A stretch of DNA of 64,000 nucleotides, from assembly GCA_036768485.1 (NCBI GenBank), contig JAVLUZ010000511.1:2432411-2496410 (forward strand), given 5' to 3'. Under the pieces are notes generated by a model. It was not told where the DNA came from, made no database searches, and worked only from the letters and a program-made list of their open reading frames with translations. Position numbers and translations under genes: made by a program. Positions 21,497 through 34,092 of this stretch are shown in pieces. Position 1 is the stretch's first letter. The number at the start of each line of letters is the position of its first letter. The DNA is from Mermis nigrescens (taxonomy: Eukaryota > Nematoda > Enoplea > Mermithida > Mermithidae).

Positions 21497-22075
21497 GCTA
21501 TAAAGTTTTCACTAAAAATTCATTTACATCCAGAGCCTTACAAACGCGAATTTTTTTCAAAATGTTCTCCGTTAAGTCAGGATTATGAATCTGACTATGT
21601 TTACTTCACATTTACATTCTGCAGTTGTGCGAAGTTTACACTGAAAATAAATCTCAGTTCCAGAGGGTTGTGAAAGCTTAATTTTTTAAAAATGTTCTCT
21701 ATAATATCGGGATTCCGTATCTGACTATCAGTATTCTCCACTACCCGTTGTTGTATAAAGCTTACACTATTCATTTATTGTCGATGTGTAAAGTTTACAC
21801 TACAAATTTATTTAACTTTCAGAGCATTGCAAAACATGAATTTTTTAAAATATGTTCCGTTAGGTCATGATTACGAATTTGACTGCATGTTTTCTTTACA
21901 AACAGTAGTTCTATTAACTTTAAAACTTTACACTGAAAATTAACTTTAGTTCCAGAGCGTTACAAAAGCTTAAATTTTTTCAAAATGTTCCATGTAACGT
22001 CAGGATTACGAATATCAGTGTAACTTTTCTTTACACCAAGTAGTTGCGCAAAGTTTATGATGAAAAGATTAGATA
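21497..22075 (+). repeat. Degenerate ~150 bp tandem repeat, about four units
   Basis: Each unit reads approximately: AAAGTTTACACTGAAAAT, CCAGAGCGTTACAAA, AATTTTTTCAAAATGTTC, then GTCAGGATTACGAAT and a CTTTACA word. The units diverge at many positions. Related words occur upstream from ~20900, so the array may be longer. Confidence 0.65.
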
Positions 22076-22237
22076 TGTTTAAATAAGGTAAGGTTGTCTT
22101 GTTTAGAAAAGATAATGCTGATGTTCAAAACTATCTTGTTTTACGCGTTCTCAGACTGCTGTCATTATTGTGGCATGTTACGGTATATATTTTTTACCAA
22201 CTGATTTACTCAAATCTTGCTAATTAAAAGTACGGTA

Positions 22238-23346
22238 CTAGCAAAGAAAAATGCCCTGATAGAACAAAAAAGAGATATACTTGGGATTGCGCTTTATTAA
22301 GGATATAAAAGGAGGGGACTAGGAAGAATCTATCTATGCCTACAGAAGTCAGAAAGAAAAATATGCTCAGCTTTGATATCCAAGCCTACAAAAATCGCAA
22401 AATATGCTAAAAATCCGACTTTTTCTGAGCAACGCGAAAATCGAAGTATATTCAGCGGCCTCTGAAAAACACGTATCATCTTCAAATAACTTTCACTGAT
22501 TGACATAATAGCTTAGAGCATATTTCGTAACGCGATTTTTTGCAGATTTCATTCAACTCTGAGTTGCCTAATATTGTGGCTGAAAAACAAATGCCATTAA
22601 CAAATGCATAATTAGGTTGTTCGTATTCTATTATTACTAGCTAAGCATGCCACTTAGCAGATGCGGCCATTCTAAGTGTCAATGTGCAAGCAATATCCGC
22701 ATTAAATTAACTATCCATTTTCAGCAGCTGTAAACCAATATTAGGCGCGTATAACTTTGTTCAATTTACCAATTAGAACGCCTTTCACTAAATTTCATTC
22801 ACATTAATTGGCTACAAATCTACGTACCTTAGAAGTATAATGCAGTTTTGCCGCGAAGCAGCGGGAAAATTCATTACTTTGATACACTGTTTTTTATTTT
22901 TGTATGGGACAAAGATGTTGAGGCTCGTACAAAGATTTTGGAGCGATCTTTGTACATGTATGTACACAAAGTACAGGCAGTTTTCGGCCGATTTTCGATT
23001 GTACAAAAAAATCGAAATTTCTGTACAAAAAAAGAAAACAGTGCTTTGATAAGGCTGTAGGCTGTAAGCTATCCATGCCTTGTATTCATTCTCCAGATTA
23101 AAGTGCTTATTCCTTCTGCATGCCGCAGAATACATTTCGATTTTGGCGTTGCTTACAGAAAAGTCGGATTTTTAGCATATTTTGCTACTTTTTGTAGGCT
23201 TGGATGCCAAAACTGACCACATTTTTCTTCCGACTTCTATAGGCATAGGTAGCTTTTTCCTAGTCCCCTCCATTTATATCCTTAATAAAGCGCAATCCAC
23301 AGTATATTCACCTTTTTTGTTCTATCGGAGCATTTTTCTTTGCTAG
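22238..23346. mobile_element. TA-type element with ~215 bp inverted ends
   Basis: The left arm 22238-22455 and right arm ~23125-23346 are inverted. The ends are CTAGCAAAGAAAAATG and inverse, with TA at 22236-22237 and 23347-23348. The arms share CTTTATTAAGGATATA in reverse orientation and GTAGGCTTGGAT. It carries a small hAT-like MITE at 22885-23043. No coding region. Confidence 0.85.
22885..23043. mobile_element. 159 bp MITE, CACTGTTTT ends
   Basis: Starts CACTGTTTTTTATTTT and ends AAGAAAACAGTG. Exact 8-bp duplication CTTTGATA at 22877-22884 and 23044-23051. A second copy is at 61034-61196. The interior shares CAAAGAT and GTACAAAGAT words with family B. Confidence 0.88.
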
Positions 23347-24019
23347 TATAACATACTTAGACTAAGCGATTTCATCGTCAATCCAAATTTAGAACTAACA
23401 AAATTATGATAATAACTAAGAAATAATACGCACGATTTTAAACGAAAAATCGATATTTCGAACAAAATATCCATTGCAAGAGCAGAACAATGATACGCAA
23501 GCACACGATGACGCCAATGTCAGAAAAACTTGGCAACTCGCCAAATATTCTGTTGGTTGAAAATCAGCCGGTTAAAGAAAAAATTGCCAACTTTCCGGCT
23601 TACCGATAGTTTTGTCAAAGTTATCACTGCAAATACACAGAACAACAATGTCGAAGCCGGAATCATTTTTAATCTAAACTATGCGTATCTTCATACCAGG
23701 CAGGGAAGGCCAAAAAAGTAACCCGCGATAGATTCACTCGAACTGGATTTAAAGTAAATATAATTGAACTTTAAACAGATTTTCCAAATTTACTCAATTC
23801 GCGAATACACTGAAATTCAGCCTTATTGTTGGGCTCCAAAGGAAAAAATTGGGGTTGAGCGAGATTTGGATTTGAAATTTAAAAAATTGTTGGCGAAAAT
23901 TTGCATTTTTAGGCCAATTTTATGCGTTTTCTCACACTTTTTGCCAAAAAAGGCCCGATTTTCCTGCAACCCAAAGAAACTGGCCGACTATGTACCACTT
24001 TAAGAATGAAAATATTTAC
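23347..24019. other. Intron 18 end, nothing recognised
   Basis: AT-rich intron leading to the exon 18 donor. Short open frames here show no conserved protein. Confidence 0.5.
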
Positions 24020-24151
24020 TTTTGCAAATTTTATGGCCGGATCGACGCCTTTGGTATAAATATCATTTTTAGCCATTCGTTGGTGTAAAGCGATAATTTT
24101 TCGAAGCCTCGCGTTCAGTTCGCACGCGGTCGGAAATTGGCGCCTGGCCAA
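24020..24151 (-). CDS. kis: kis exon 18
   Basis: 44 codons, LARRQFPTACELNARLRKII then ALHQRMAKNDIYTKG and VDPAIKFAK, ending at donor AAA|GTAAAT in phase 0. It matches CHD7 [22 protein letters not shown]. The acceptor is taken as the first AG (gacgaaaag) after the pyrimidine tract CCTTCTTCTCTTTTTT, and its phase 0 agrees with exon 17. The frame stays open further upstream (IEKIGENSVVDEK), so an earlier start cannot be excluded. Confidence 0.85.
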
Positions 24152-24589
24152 CTTTTCGTCGACAACCGAATTTTCCCCGATTTTTTCGATCAAAAAAGAG
24201 AAGAAGGCTTCATTTAGTAGCGGATGAATCAGAGACCAAAAAATATATTTCAGAATTTTATGCAGCCTGATTAGCGAATAAAGAAGAGAAGCAAATTCAG
24301 TGAAAAAATCGATAATCAGCGATTCGACAAAGCGAAAAAGCTGTCGTCGTTAGAATTGATAATTCATAGCAAAGAATGCTAATTTTTAAAACAACAAAGA
24401 TTAAAATTTTGTAATTACTTAAATCAATTTATTTTTTATTATTAATTCTACGTTTTTGTTGTTTATTAGCTTTTTACTTCTTTATTCATATAAAAACTTA
24501 TTATTTTTTTAATTTAGGGATTTTTTATTTTTGATAAAAATTTAACGTTTTATTAATTTGTAGATCATCAGAAGTTATGTCTCATATAC

Positions 24590-24775
24590 ATTTGTACCGA
24601 AATTCTCAAGCCCTATTTTTGTGGACCAATTTTTCAGAAGAAACCTAAAAATGCCAGACTTTAAAGCGAGTTTTCGCTTAAAAGTGTGCGATTTTTCAGT
24701 TTTTAGCCCAAAAAAGGCAGTTGAGAAAAATCTTGGAACCGACCGTCCAGAATTCTGATAATGCGCATGTCAGTA
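24590..24775 (-). mobile_element. Family A fragment
   Basis: AAGCGAGTTTTCGC, TTTTAGCCCAAAAAAGGCA and CAGAATTCTGATAATGCGCA match the right half of reverse family A. The left half is missing. Confidence 0.5.
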
Positions 24776-24938
24776 CCCTATGGAGCTACAAAAAATGCTT
24801 CACTATCCTACATGATATTATTTAAAGTTTTCGTCACCGCAAATTTTTTACTTCTAGAATCATCAAATTTTGTAAATTTTACTCGTCAAATCTTTCGCAC
24901 TACCTACCACACCTCTCCCATATCCAGCAGGGCTGTAC

Positions 24939-25168
24939 ATTTACATGTAACAGAGGTTCGAGGGGATCCCCTACCTAAATTCTGACGCCCCCTATCTCCC
25001 AAAGTCAGAAAATTTCGACCCCCCCTCCGATTTATATAACAAAAGTTGTATTTGTTGGTCATTTGTACGTGTTTTTTGGCATTTTTGGCCAAAAACCGGC
25101 AGTCGTTTACCCCACCGCCTAAGAATGGCCAGGGAACCCCTCCGAAAATTTTAAGCCGTTACATGCAT
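24939..25168 (-). mobile_element. Family C MITE
   Basis: The left end ATTTACATGTAACAGAGG and right end AAGCCGTTACATGCAT are inverted. The 10-bp word GGCTGTACAT flanks it on both sides, so the exact 8-bp duplication is ambiguous by up to two bases. Confidence 0.82.
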
Positions 25169-25176
25169 GGCTGTAC

Positions 25177-26462
25177 ATATCTTAAAGTTACCTTACCTCG
25201 ATTAAAGCAATAAAATTCTGCATTTTACAATGCTACTCACTGTAGCATTTTTATCCGATCATAAGACCAAAACTAGAGTCGAAATTGTTGATACGTATTC
25301 TCATCAATGACGTCAATGGGTGATTGAAATTATTGATTTTATTATAACTTGTTATCCGTCATCATTACAACGAAGATTAGCTAGTACGCCTTTAACCCAG
25401 ATTTAAACGAACTTTAATTTTTCTCAATACAAACCGCTATTTACTAGCCCCTACAACAAATCAGGCATCACGAGCATCACGTGTGAAAATGTTATATTCA
25501 ATTTAGGCATTACATACAAAATAAAATCGATAAATAAAAAACATAAAAAATAAATACAGAAAATCATCCCAAATCAGCAGGGACATAATTCATTATGTTT
25601 GAAGCAAAAAATGTAAATCAAAAGTCGTATGCAGGATAGATGGAAGCATCAGGTAAAATATTGCGAGTATAACAGCGCTTTAAATTGATTAAATCAGCAG
25701 TTTAAAGTCATCTTATCATTTTTTGGGATATATAATTTTATTTTTTTATAAATTTCTTTTTCTCATGTTGTACATACAAGCGTCGTAATAAGAGTAGAAA
25801 AATGATAAACAAAACAGAAACATACAAGTAAAACGAAGCGAAAAATAAGGTAAAAAATGTAGAAAAACAATTATAATAAAACAAATACATAAAAATATGC
25901 AGATGATGAAAAAATTATAAACTAGAAAAATGAAAAAAAATTCTGAACGTAATTAAGATGGAAATTAGAGAAAGAAAAGGATGCAAAAAATAAAATTAAT
26001 GGAAATTTAAAAAATAAATTGATTAAAATTATAACAGAAACTAATTCAATAATTACATCATAGAAAAATTTACACATAAAAACCAAACAAAACGACAATT
26101 TATAATGCAAAAACAGGCAAAATCTAGATAAAAAAGCCAAAGGTGTACAGCAAGTGTCCAAATTTCGACAATTTCACTTGAATTCAATTCGATCAATGAA
26201 TAAAAATCACTTTTTAAATTACTGCGTTTTTAAAATTTTTATTACCATGCTTAGATTATATTTTTTATATTTTTATTTATATTTTTATTATATGCTCAAA
26301 TTTTTTTAAATTTCGATACAATTTTGTACACAAAAATTTTGTAAATCTGGTAATCTGTAGAAATTTGTAAAGTAATAAAATAATAAAATAAAATAAAATA
26401 AAGCAATAAATACGGCAAGAAGGGTAAAAAATAAGCAGAATAATTCGATTTATGTAACTCAC
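25177..26462. other. Intron 17 part, AT-rich, nothing recognised
   Basis: Long A/T-rich stretch with AAATAAAA-type low complexity from 25500 onward. No exon, repeat border or RNA was seen. Confidence 0.5.
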
Positions 26463-26508
26463 TGCTTCCTTGTCAATATCGTCAACGATAGTTTCTTCGG
26501 TCGTTAAG
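26463..26508 (-). CDS. kis: kis exon 17 (46 nt microexon)
   Basis: The acceptor is gtatttag. One base completes Ile from exon 16, then 15 codons LTTEETIVDDIDKEA end at a strong donor GCA|GTGAGT. It is acidic linker sequence. It was accepted because both splice sites are good, the phase matches both neighbours, and GC content rises within it. Confidence 0.75.
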
Positions 26509-27282
26509 CTAAATACAGGACAATTATCGGAATACTAAATATAGAATATATATAAATAAAATAAAGCAAACAAATAAATACTATATACAAAATACTTAAA
26601 ATAACTTCAATTTTTAAGCTTAGCTTTTTGTGTAGTTTGCTTAAGTTTTTTATTTTCAGTTTAATTAGTTTGTTTTTATTAATTTATCATTTTTTTTATT
26701 TTTCCATTTTTAATTTAATAATATTTCTTCAACATTTTTCCCGTAGTTTAGTTATTCGCATTTTTGTCTTTTATTACTCCTTTTTGTTGCCAAATTAAAT
26801 TGGCTACAGTAACCTGAAACTTCGGCGTTCCTCATGATTGTAAAAACTACGTTACATCGTGTTCATTATTTGGTGCTTCATTTGCCATTTACAGATTTTT
26901 TAAACTTTATTTTATATATATATTTGATCTCATTTAACTTTACTGTAAACTTACTGATCAGATTAGTCTTTAAGTAGAAAAAAAATTTTTGGAGGGAGAG
27001 TAAAGCATATGTACATAAGGTAGGTTAAATTAAAGTTATTCAATAAAATAAAAAAAATAATAAAATTGAAACAATTTGTGTATTTTTTGTATTTCCTGAA
27101 TCAAAATTTGATTTTAATGAAAAAATCGTTTGAAAAAATTTCATTTATCCACTTCTCTCTCTTCATTCAGCTCCGACGTTCATGTTAATAATTTTCGGAA
27201 ATACTCAATCAAATGAAGCATTTTAAGGGTTTTTTCCATCCTTAAATCTGAACAAAAACCAAATCTGATAAAAAATACATAT
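26509..27282. other. Intron 16 part, AT-rich, nothing recognised
   Basis: AATAAAATAAAATAAA-type runs and T-rich stretches with no recognisable exon or element border. Confidence 0.5.
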
Positions 27283-27290
27283 TTCGACAC

Positions 27291-27715
27291 CATATGTACA
27301 TGCACAGCATGGAAATTCTGGGGGGGGGTGAAATTATAAATTGCTTTCTATGGGCCAAAAAATGGTAGGTACGCGTGATAAACATAGTTTTTCAGCGTTT
27401 CCGACGACGCTCTATCTTTCTAAAGCAAAAAACGTAAAAAACTTTCGAAAAAATTCAAAAAAGTCGAACAAATTGAGCAAGATATAGTCAAAACTTGAGT
27501 ATAATGGCGCTAAGCGCCGAAAATTTGGCATTCTTGAACAAATATGTAGATAGCTACATGAAAACGCTTAAAAAACCACCTTTGCTACAAATTATTAGAA
27601 AATGTTTCGGAACTTTCCAAAAATCGCCAATTCTGGGGGAGGGGGTGAATAGATTTTCGCGGAGGTTAAGATTTTTCCAGGGAGGGGGTGAAAACCCCCG
27701 TACAGATCATGTATG
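27291..27715 (+). mobile_element. Family A MITE
   Basis: Starts CATATGTACATGCACAG and ends AGATCATGTATG. Exact 8-bp duplication TTCGACAC at 27283-27290 and 27716-27723. The hairpin copy here is slightly damaged (GGCGCTAAGCGCC). Confidence 0.9.
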
Positions 27716-28219
27716 TTCGACACCCATAAATTTAGGGCCAAAAGCTGAAAATTTGGAATTTCTCTCGAAAACAAGCCAAATTACAGATTTTTATTCATTA
27801 AATTATAAATTTAGTAATCAATATACGTATAAATTATATATTTTGTTATACTATTTAATTTTTGGTTTTAAATTAATTTTTGAATAATTTTTCTCTATTT
27901 TAATGAGTAATTTTTTTAAAATGCATACTAAATTATTTATTCCATTCGATATTCGAGTGAAATTCCTTCAAAAATCGATAATAGAATAAACTTCCTAAAA
28001 AATCGAATTTCTAAAAAAACTTCGGTAATTATTCAGATCTATGTACTCTTTAATTAAAATTTTAAATTTATTATTAAATCACAGTAATATATCGAATATA
28101 AATTCACTGAATCGTAATCAAACTTTCTGAAAAATGCTCAAAAAATGGGAAAATCTGAAATTAACGAAAATTATATTTAAAAAATTAAAAAATATTAATT
28201 TATTAATCAAAAAGTTTAC

Positions 28220-28361
28220 ATCTCCGTTTCGTTCTCCGAATCCTTAACGAAATTCCCAGATTTATTCTGATCATTTTCAATTTGATCATCGTTTACAATA
28301 GGGCAGAGGGTCAGGAAGCACAAAGCGGGATCCAGCCGAATTTCGTCGAAATTTTCCAAAC
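28220..28361 (-). CDS. kis: kis exon 16
   Basis: The acceptor is ttttacag. Two bases complete Gly, then 46 codons begin LENFDEIRLDPALCFLTLCP, ending AT at donor AT|GTAAAC. It matches CHD7 [20 protein letters not shown]. After that comes unconserved acidic, Asn-rich linker sequence (NDDQIENDQNKSG). Confidence 0.9.
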
Positions 28362-29282
28362 CTGTAAAATTGTCGTTTCAAAAATGCGAGTAGTACCATA
28401 GCAAATTTTCGGTCAACTTAACAACCGATGAGGGAGAATTGTGGCGAATTGCCAAACTTGGAAAAATTTAAAAAAATTTGCACCTTGAACGATGATATAC
28501 ATATACATTTTTTGAAATGAAATTATTTAACAATAAATTTCGAATAAAACGACTATTAAAATTATGTTTTGATATAATTTTCAGAGGTGTTTTTTAGAAT
28601 TTTGATTAATTAATAAAAAATTAACACTTTACATATTTTATATTGAAGAACCATTAGAAATTAATTTTGGAATTCTACATACTACCGAATTCTTAATATT
28701 TTAATCTAAATTATCACTTAGAATAAATTTTCCTTTTTTTAAATTTCTTTTGTGTTTTTCCGTATTTATAGCGTAATATCAAAAGATAGAAAAGCATAAG
28801 AATATTTTATTGATTTTTTTAAACGGTTCCGATTGTTTTTCATTGCGTTTGCTTGTCTAATTTCAAAATTTGATATCAAGCTTTACATAAATGCGTATAA
28901 TTTTGCAATTTTTTTTAAATTTAAAATATTTTTTGCATTTTTGTACGGAGGGCGACGATAAAACATAGATTTTAGTTTAAAAATTTTAGAAAAATGCACA
29001 CAAGATTTTTTATTTGTCTTTCTATTCTCTTCTGATCCTCTGTATACATACTTTTCTAATTCCTACTTTTCAATTAATTTTGTTTTATTTCATTTTTTAA
29101 AATTCGAATTCAATTCTATTTAAATATGTTTTAATTTAAATTTTCTCAATCATTTAATTATTTTTAATTTTATTGTACATTTTTGTTTAAACATTATAAT
29201 GCACGAATATATACGAATTCGCAATTTCATTAATTTTTCAAATTAATATTTAAAAATGTAGCAAATTTTTGCTATTTGAAGG
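28362..29282. other. Intron 15 part, AT-rich, nothing recognised
   Basis: Low-complexity AT-rich intron up to the palindromic MITE. No exon was found. Confidence 0.5.
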
Positions 29283-29284
29283 TA

Positions 29285-30026
29285 GTGGTTGCCATGAAAG
29301 ATGACGCGCTATCACCCTCAGAATTATAATAGATCTTGCGTCGCAAGCGCCGCGTTTCGTCCATCATGCGCTATTATCTCTTTTTTATCATTATACGCCG
29401 TTAATCTGTATCATCCCGTTAATCTGGCGATGCGGACGGCGCAATTCAGCTATTAATAGCGCCAACAAGAAGGAAGCGCGCACGTGAATGCTGGAAGCGC
29501 GCACGTGAATATCGTTCTATATTTAGGCGAGCCAACATTAAAAATCAATATTTTTGCAAGCCGAGCACTGTCTATTATTATTTATATATATTAGGTCATC
29601 TAAAAAATTCAATAGCTTTTTTTGAAGTTTTTTATAAATCAATTCGAAATGTTTAAAAACTCCTCAATCAGTGCTGCGTACATCGCTCTGTATTGCGTAC
29701 CTTTCTGCAAAATTATTCATCGTCCGTCGCCGGCTTGCAAAAATATTGATTTTAATGTTGGCTCGCCTGAATATAGAACGACATTCACGTGCGCGCTTCC
29801 AGCATTCACGTGCGCGCTTCCTTCTTGTTGGCGCTATTAATAGGTAAATTGCGCCGACGGCATTGCCAGATTAATGGGATGATACAGATTAATGGCGTAT
29901 GATAATAAAAAGGAGATAATAGCGCATGATGGACGAAACGCGGCGCTCGCGACGCACCATCTATTATAATTCTGAGGGTTATCACCCTCAGAATTATTAG
30001 CGCATCATCTTTCATGGCGACAATTG
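29285..30026. mobile_element. Palindromic TA-type MITE, copy 2 (long)
   Basis: The ends are GTGGTTGCCATGAAAG and inverse CTTTCATGGCGACAATTG, flanked by TA. The arms match copy 1 (GATGACGCGCTATCACCCTC, GCTATTAATAGCGCC, GGAAGCGCGCACGTGAATGC). The centre holds an extra inverted pair, GGCGAGCCAACATTAAAA and inverse, around AT-rich sequence. A short extra repeat of CCCTCAGAATTAT lies at the right arm. Confidence 0.85.
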
Positions 30027-30028
30027 TA

Positions 30029-31296
30029 ATGAAATTTTTATTTCAACTGTTTAAATTAGCTTTATTTTAATAATTTTCTTGAATAATTTTAATTCTTCTT
30101 CGGTAGGTATACATATTGCATTACAGAAATAAATGGATTTTTGTCAGTGAGTCAAAATTATTTTCAATTGCATATTTTCACACGTGATAAAATGCTTTTA
30201 TTGTAATTTTGAGAATATAAATATTTTTTTATCACTTCTCACTATAATTCAAAAATTGAGAAACGAATTTTTTATGGAAGTTTCTTCTAATTTATTGTTC
30301 CTACGAGACAATACTGCAGGAAATAATTTAAATTTTGAAAACATGGCCAGTAAATCATCTAAATCTTAATCCGTAAAAAAAGAAAATTTGATTTTTTTGG
30401 ATAAAATTTAAGCAAAGCGAAAACCAGCGCTTTTTAAATTCAATAAGGCATGCAGTATGCATGGCAATAATGGAAAAAATTTCTCAATGAAGCTTTAAAA
30501 AACCGTAAATTTAAGAAAAACGACTAAAAATCAAAAAATTAATTTGGGGTTAAAGGCGTTCCAAAAGCAATTTATCCAATTAACTTCTATTTGAATCATT
30601 AAAAGGAAAATTGTTCAATTAATTTAATTAAATTAAATTAAATTTAATTAATGAAAGAGCGCTGATCGATATCTAAAGATAAAATTTCTTATTGATGGTT
30701 GTCGGCCTTTTTTGTCTCAGGGGGATATGGTTGGTCATTTTAACCCTTTATTCATAATCAAAAAAAGCAAAATCACGAATAAATTACCTAGAAAAGAGCA
30801 AATTATGGCTTAAAAATCGAGGTGGGCCAAAAAAACGCAATTTTTGGGGATGTAAGGAGGCAGTCGACTTCATGTGCGAATGCACCCACACGATTCCTCT
30901 CTTATATTTTTTCATGCTCAACAAATTAGATGATAAGAAATCAACAAATGGTGTAAAGAAATTAGATAAAAATAAAAATCAACGGAATATAAAAAAAATC
31001 AAAGCAAATCAACAAATCGGAAATCAGCAAAATCAACAAAATCGACACATATACATTACCAATGCAGAAGCATACGTCAAACAAGCGAAGCACATATTGT
31101 AAAGTAAATAAAATTAAATGAATAAAAAATAGAATTAGTACAAATTATACGGAGGACAGTACATAAAAACGCTATCAACGAAAACCTTTCAGCAAAACGC
31201 AACTATATCAAAATGTGAACCAGAAAGAAAAAACAGTGTAAACTGAGCGAGATAAAAATCAGTGTAAACTACGTAAATCGTGAGCAAAAATCTAAC
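30029..31296. other. Intron 15 part, nothing recognised
   Basis: AT-rich, with an Asn/Lys-rich short frame at 30872-31102 (CAACAAATC repeats) that has no sign of conservation. 30600-30650 has AATTAAATTAAATTAAAT. No element border was seen. Confidence 0.45.
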
Positions 31297-31394
31297 CATG
31301 CTTAAAAACGCCCAGGAGGAGCGATTTGTCGGCTGCGCGATCCCACCAAGGGCAGCAAGGCTCAGGCAGCCAAGGTAACTTCAAAGCGATATCC
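31297..31394 (-). CDS. kis: kis exon 15 (PWWD...KHG)
   Basis: The acceptor is cattcag. One base completes Lys, then 32 codons, [20 protein letters not shown] then [12 protein letters not shown], then G at donor G|GTTAGA. It is close to CHD7 [32 protein letters not shown]. The phases join exons 14 and 16. Confidence 0.95.
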
Positions 31395-32091
31395 CTGAAT
31401 GAAAAATAAGCAATTTTATTTTTAATTAAAAAGGTAAAAATGTTAAAGAAAAAAAATTTAAAAAAATACGAGGCAATGAGATAAATCAATATATGAGACA
31501 ATTTAAACGATACAGCGATAACACCAAAAAACGACTAATTGAGGCTTAATTTGCAGGTATGCCGCAAGGAAAGTGTAAACAAATTGACTTGTAAAGAAAA
31601 AGTGTAAACAAATCGACTTAAACGATCGAGCGCATTTTAAGACGCTTTTTCCAAAAAACAACATTAATAATATTTGAGGCATAACAGCAAATTTTTAGTA
31701 CGGAAAACTGACCTTTGAACTCGACCTGATTTGGAAGGCTGGGTTACATGTTCAACTTTACACTGATGGAGTTGGATTTAAAAACAAGCCTTATTTTAGT
31801 TTAAACCCTTCAAACTCTCATATGAATTTTAATAAATTTCAAATTTTAATTTCGTCAAATTAAATATACACTCAATTCAGACTTATACTTGCCCCAACTT
31901 TAAACGTTTATAAAAATTTTGAAATTTTACACAAACGTAGTGTTGTGACCCAACTTCAAATCCCGTATTTCCCAAACGTCCAGAAATGACAGAATTGTTA
32001 ACAATCGTAAAAAATATATTGAAAGTACAAAAAAATACGTAAAAATTTAAAAAATGAAATATTAAATGGAAAACTGAAAATAAAACGCGTG
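31395..32091. other. Intron 14 part, nothing recognised
   Basis: AT-rich intron with several GTGTAAAC/GTGTAAAG words near 31210-31620. No exon was found. Confidence 0.5.
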
Positions 32092-32099
32092 TAAACAAC

Positions 32100-32514
32100 C
32101 ATACATGATCTTAGGATGGAGGGTTTAGGGGGTTTCACCCCCCGCAGAATCATTTTTCACCCCCCCCGCAAAAACTTTTTCACCCCCAGAATTGACGATT
32201 TTTCAAAAGTTTCCTAAACTTACCTGAAAATTGGTAGAAAAAGTGTCTTTTTAAGGGTTTTTGGCTATCTATTTGCTCAAAATCGCCAAATTTTCGGCGC
32301 TTCGCGCCATATATTCATGTTTTAAGCGATATATTGGTCAATTTATTCGACTTTTTTCGAAATTTTTTTCATGATTTCATGTTCTAGAAGGATAGAGTAT
32401 CTTCAGAAACGCCAAAAAACGATGTTTTTTAACGCGTACCGGCCATTTTTGGGCCCGAAAAAGGCACTTTAGGTTTTCACCCCCTCCCCAGAATTCCCAT
32501 ACTGTGCATGTATG
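32100..32514 (-). mobile_element. Family A MITE
   Basis: Starts CATACATGATCTTAGG and ends ACTGTGCATGTATG. Exact 8-bp duplication TAAACAAC at 32092-32099 and 32515-32522. CGGCGCTTCGCGCC hairpin at 32298. Confidence 0.93.
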
Positions 32515-32695
32515 TAAACAACCCATTCTATATATGGTTACTCGTATCTTTAAAAATGAGCTTTCCTTCACCTTACTCGCCTGAATTATCGAATTAAGCA
32601 ATTATTCACATTTATCGTGCTGAAACACATTTTTTTGGCGATTTCGGAAACTTAAAAAAATTGTAAAGAGTGTAATGTGATTCTCGCGCCCCTAC

Positions 32696-32785
32696 TTCGC
32701 ATTCGTGCCGTTCAATACGCTTTCGGCGTAGTCGCCAATTATCTCGTAACGCAAATAATGCAACAACTTAACTCTAAGCAGCACC
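32696..32785 (-). CDS. kis: kis exon 14
   Basis: The acceptor is aatttcag. One base completes Lys, then 29 codons, VLLRVKLLHYLRYEIIGDYA then ESVLNGTNA, then AA at donor AA|GTAGGG. It is nearly identical in pattern to CHD7 [25 protein letters not shown]. The donor is weaker than average. Confidence 0.94.
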
Positions 32786-33314
32786 CTGAAATTAATTAAT
32801 AAAAGTAAATACTTATTGATTTTATATAAATTGATTATTTTGTGTTTACATGGCCAACTCACGCATGGACACTAAAATTAGTTTTTTATCATTTACGAAA
32901 CCAGCGTGCAAGGCAGACACGATTTTGACTAAAGAATCTAATAAATTTTTTTAAATTTAAAGATAAATTGAAATTTAAATTCAAAATTGAAAAATAACCC
33001 ATTCTCGTTAGACGGATTACCAAATCTGGTTAGCAATAGGCGTTAGACATACATTTTAAACCACAGATGCGCAGCAGGGCCATTCTGAGGGATTGGTGGA
33101 TCTAGGAGGAGGGCAAATTGAGCTTTTACGGGCCGAAATGACCTCAATAACTGATATGAGCTCTAAAATAGAATCAAAACTACGTTTCTACACTTACTAG
33201 TCAATTTCAGGAACTTTTGATGAAAAGTTTAAATTTGTATTCATTTTGGCCTCCCTTTTGCCTCCTTCTCCGCAAAACTTTCCATTTTTTTATTTCTTGC
33301 ATATCTGGTGTAGC

Positions 33315-33537
33315 CATACCTGTAACAGGGTGGATGGGGATCCCCACCCAAGTCGGACGTCCTCCTTATCCCCCAAAGCCGGAAAATTTTTGATCCTTGC
33401 CGATTTTTGAGAAAAAGTTGAATTTTTGGCCGTTTTCAGGCTTTTTAGCCCTTTTTGGCCAAAAATCGGAAGTCATTACTCACTCCCCCCTAAAAATGGC
33501 CGGGAGCCCCTTGAAATTTCGAGCCGTTACATGTATT
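33315..33537 (-). mobile_element. Family C MITE
   Basis: Starts CATACCTGTAACAGGG and ends CCGTTACATGTATT. Imperfect 8-bp flanks GGTGTAGC and AGTGTAAC (6 of 8). Confidence 0.72.
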
Positions 33538-34092
33538 AGTGTAACTGTAAACTATGTAAAGTAGCTAGTGAAAAGTTAGCCCAATTAGCCGACAAGATAC
33601 AACGATCGAATTGGAGCTCCACCAAAATTGACCATGCGCAACCATTAACACAAAATTACAATTAAATTGACAGTGTAAAGTAAAAACTGGCCATTCCAAC
33701 TCACAATTGTGGAAAGTATGTAAATGCTCGATTCGCTGAAATGACCCACAAATCGAGTAAGAAGGATCTCCATCAAAATCGCCTTCGATAATTCTTAGTG
33801 TACAGTAGTGCACACAAATAAAGTTAAACAGCAGTAGGGTTTAAACCAGTAGTGTAAAGTGGTCAAGTGTGATCCCATAGTAAAAGGTGAGACTACTTCG
33901 TAGATAAAAGCCAAAAATCGAAATGCAACTACATCAAACATGGTACAAAAATCCGCAGTGTAAGGTGGAAAGTAATATTATTAATAGCGTGAAATACCGA
34001 TAGTGTAAAGTTATCGCTTCTACACCACCAGCGTAAACTATAAAATGAGCCAAATTTTAGGTAATAGCGCAATTTTCAAATCAGGTAATGAG

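Noticed and set aside
24152..24193. Extending exon 18 upstream through IEKIGENSVVDEK
   Set aside because: No AG in correct phase supports it; the first AG after the pyrimidine tract gives phase 0, matching exon 17. Kept as an open alternative in the exon 18 note.
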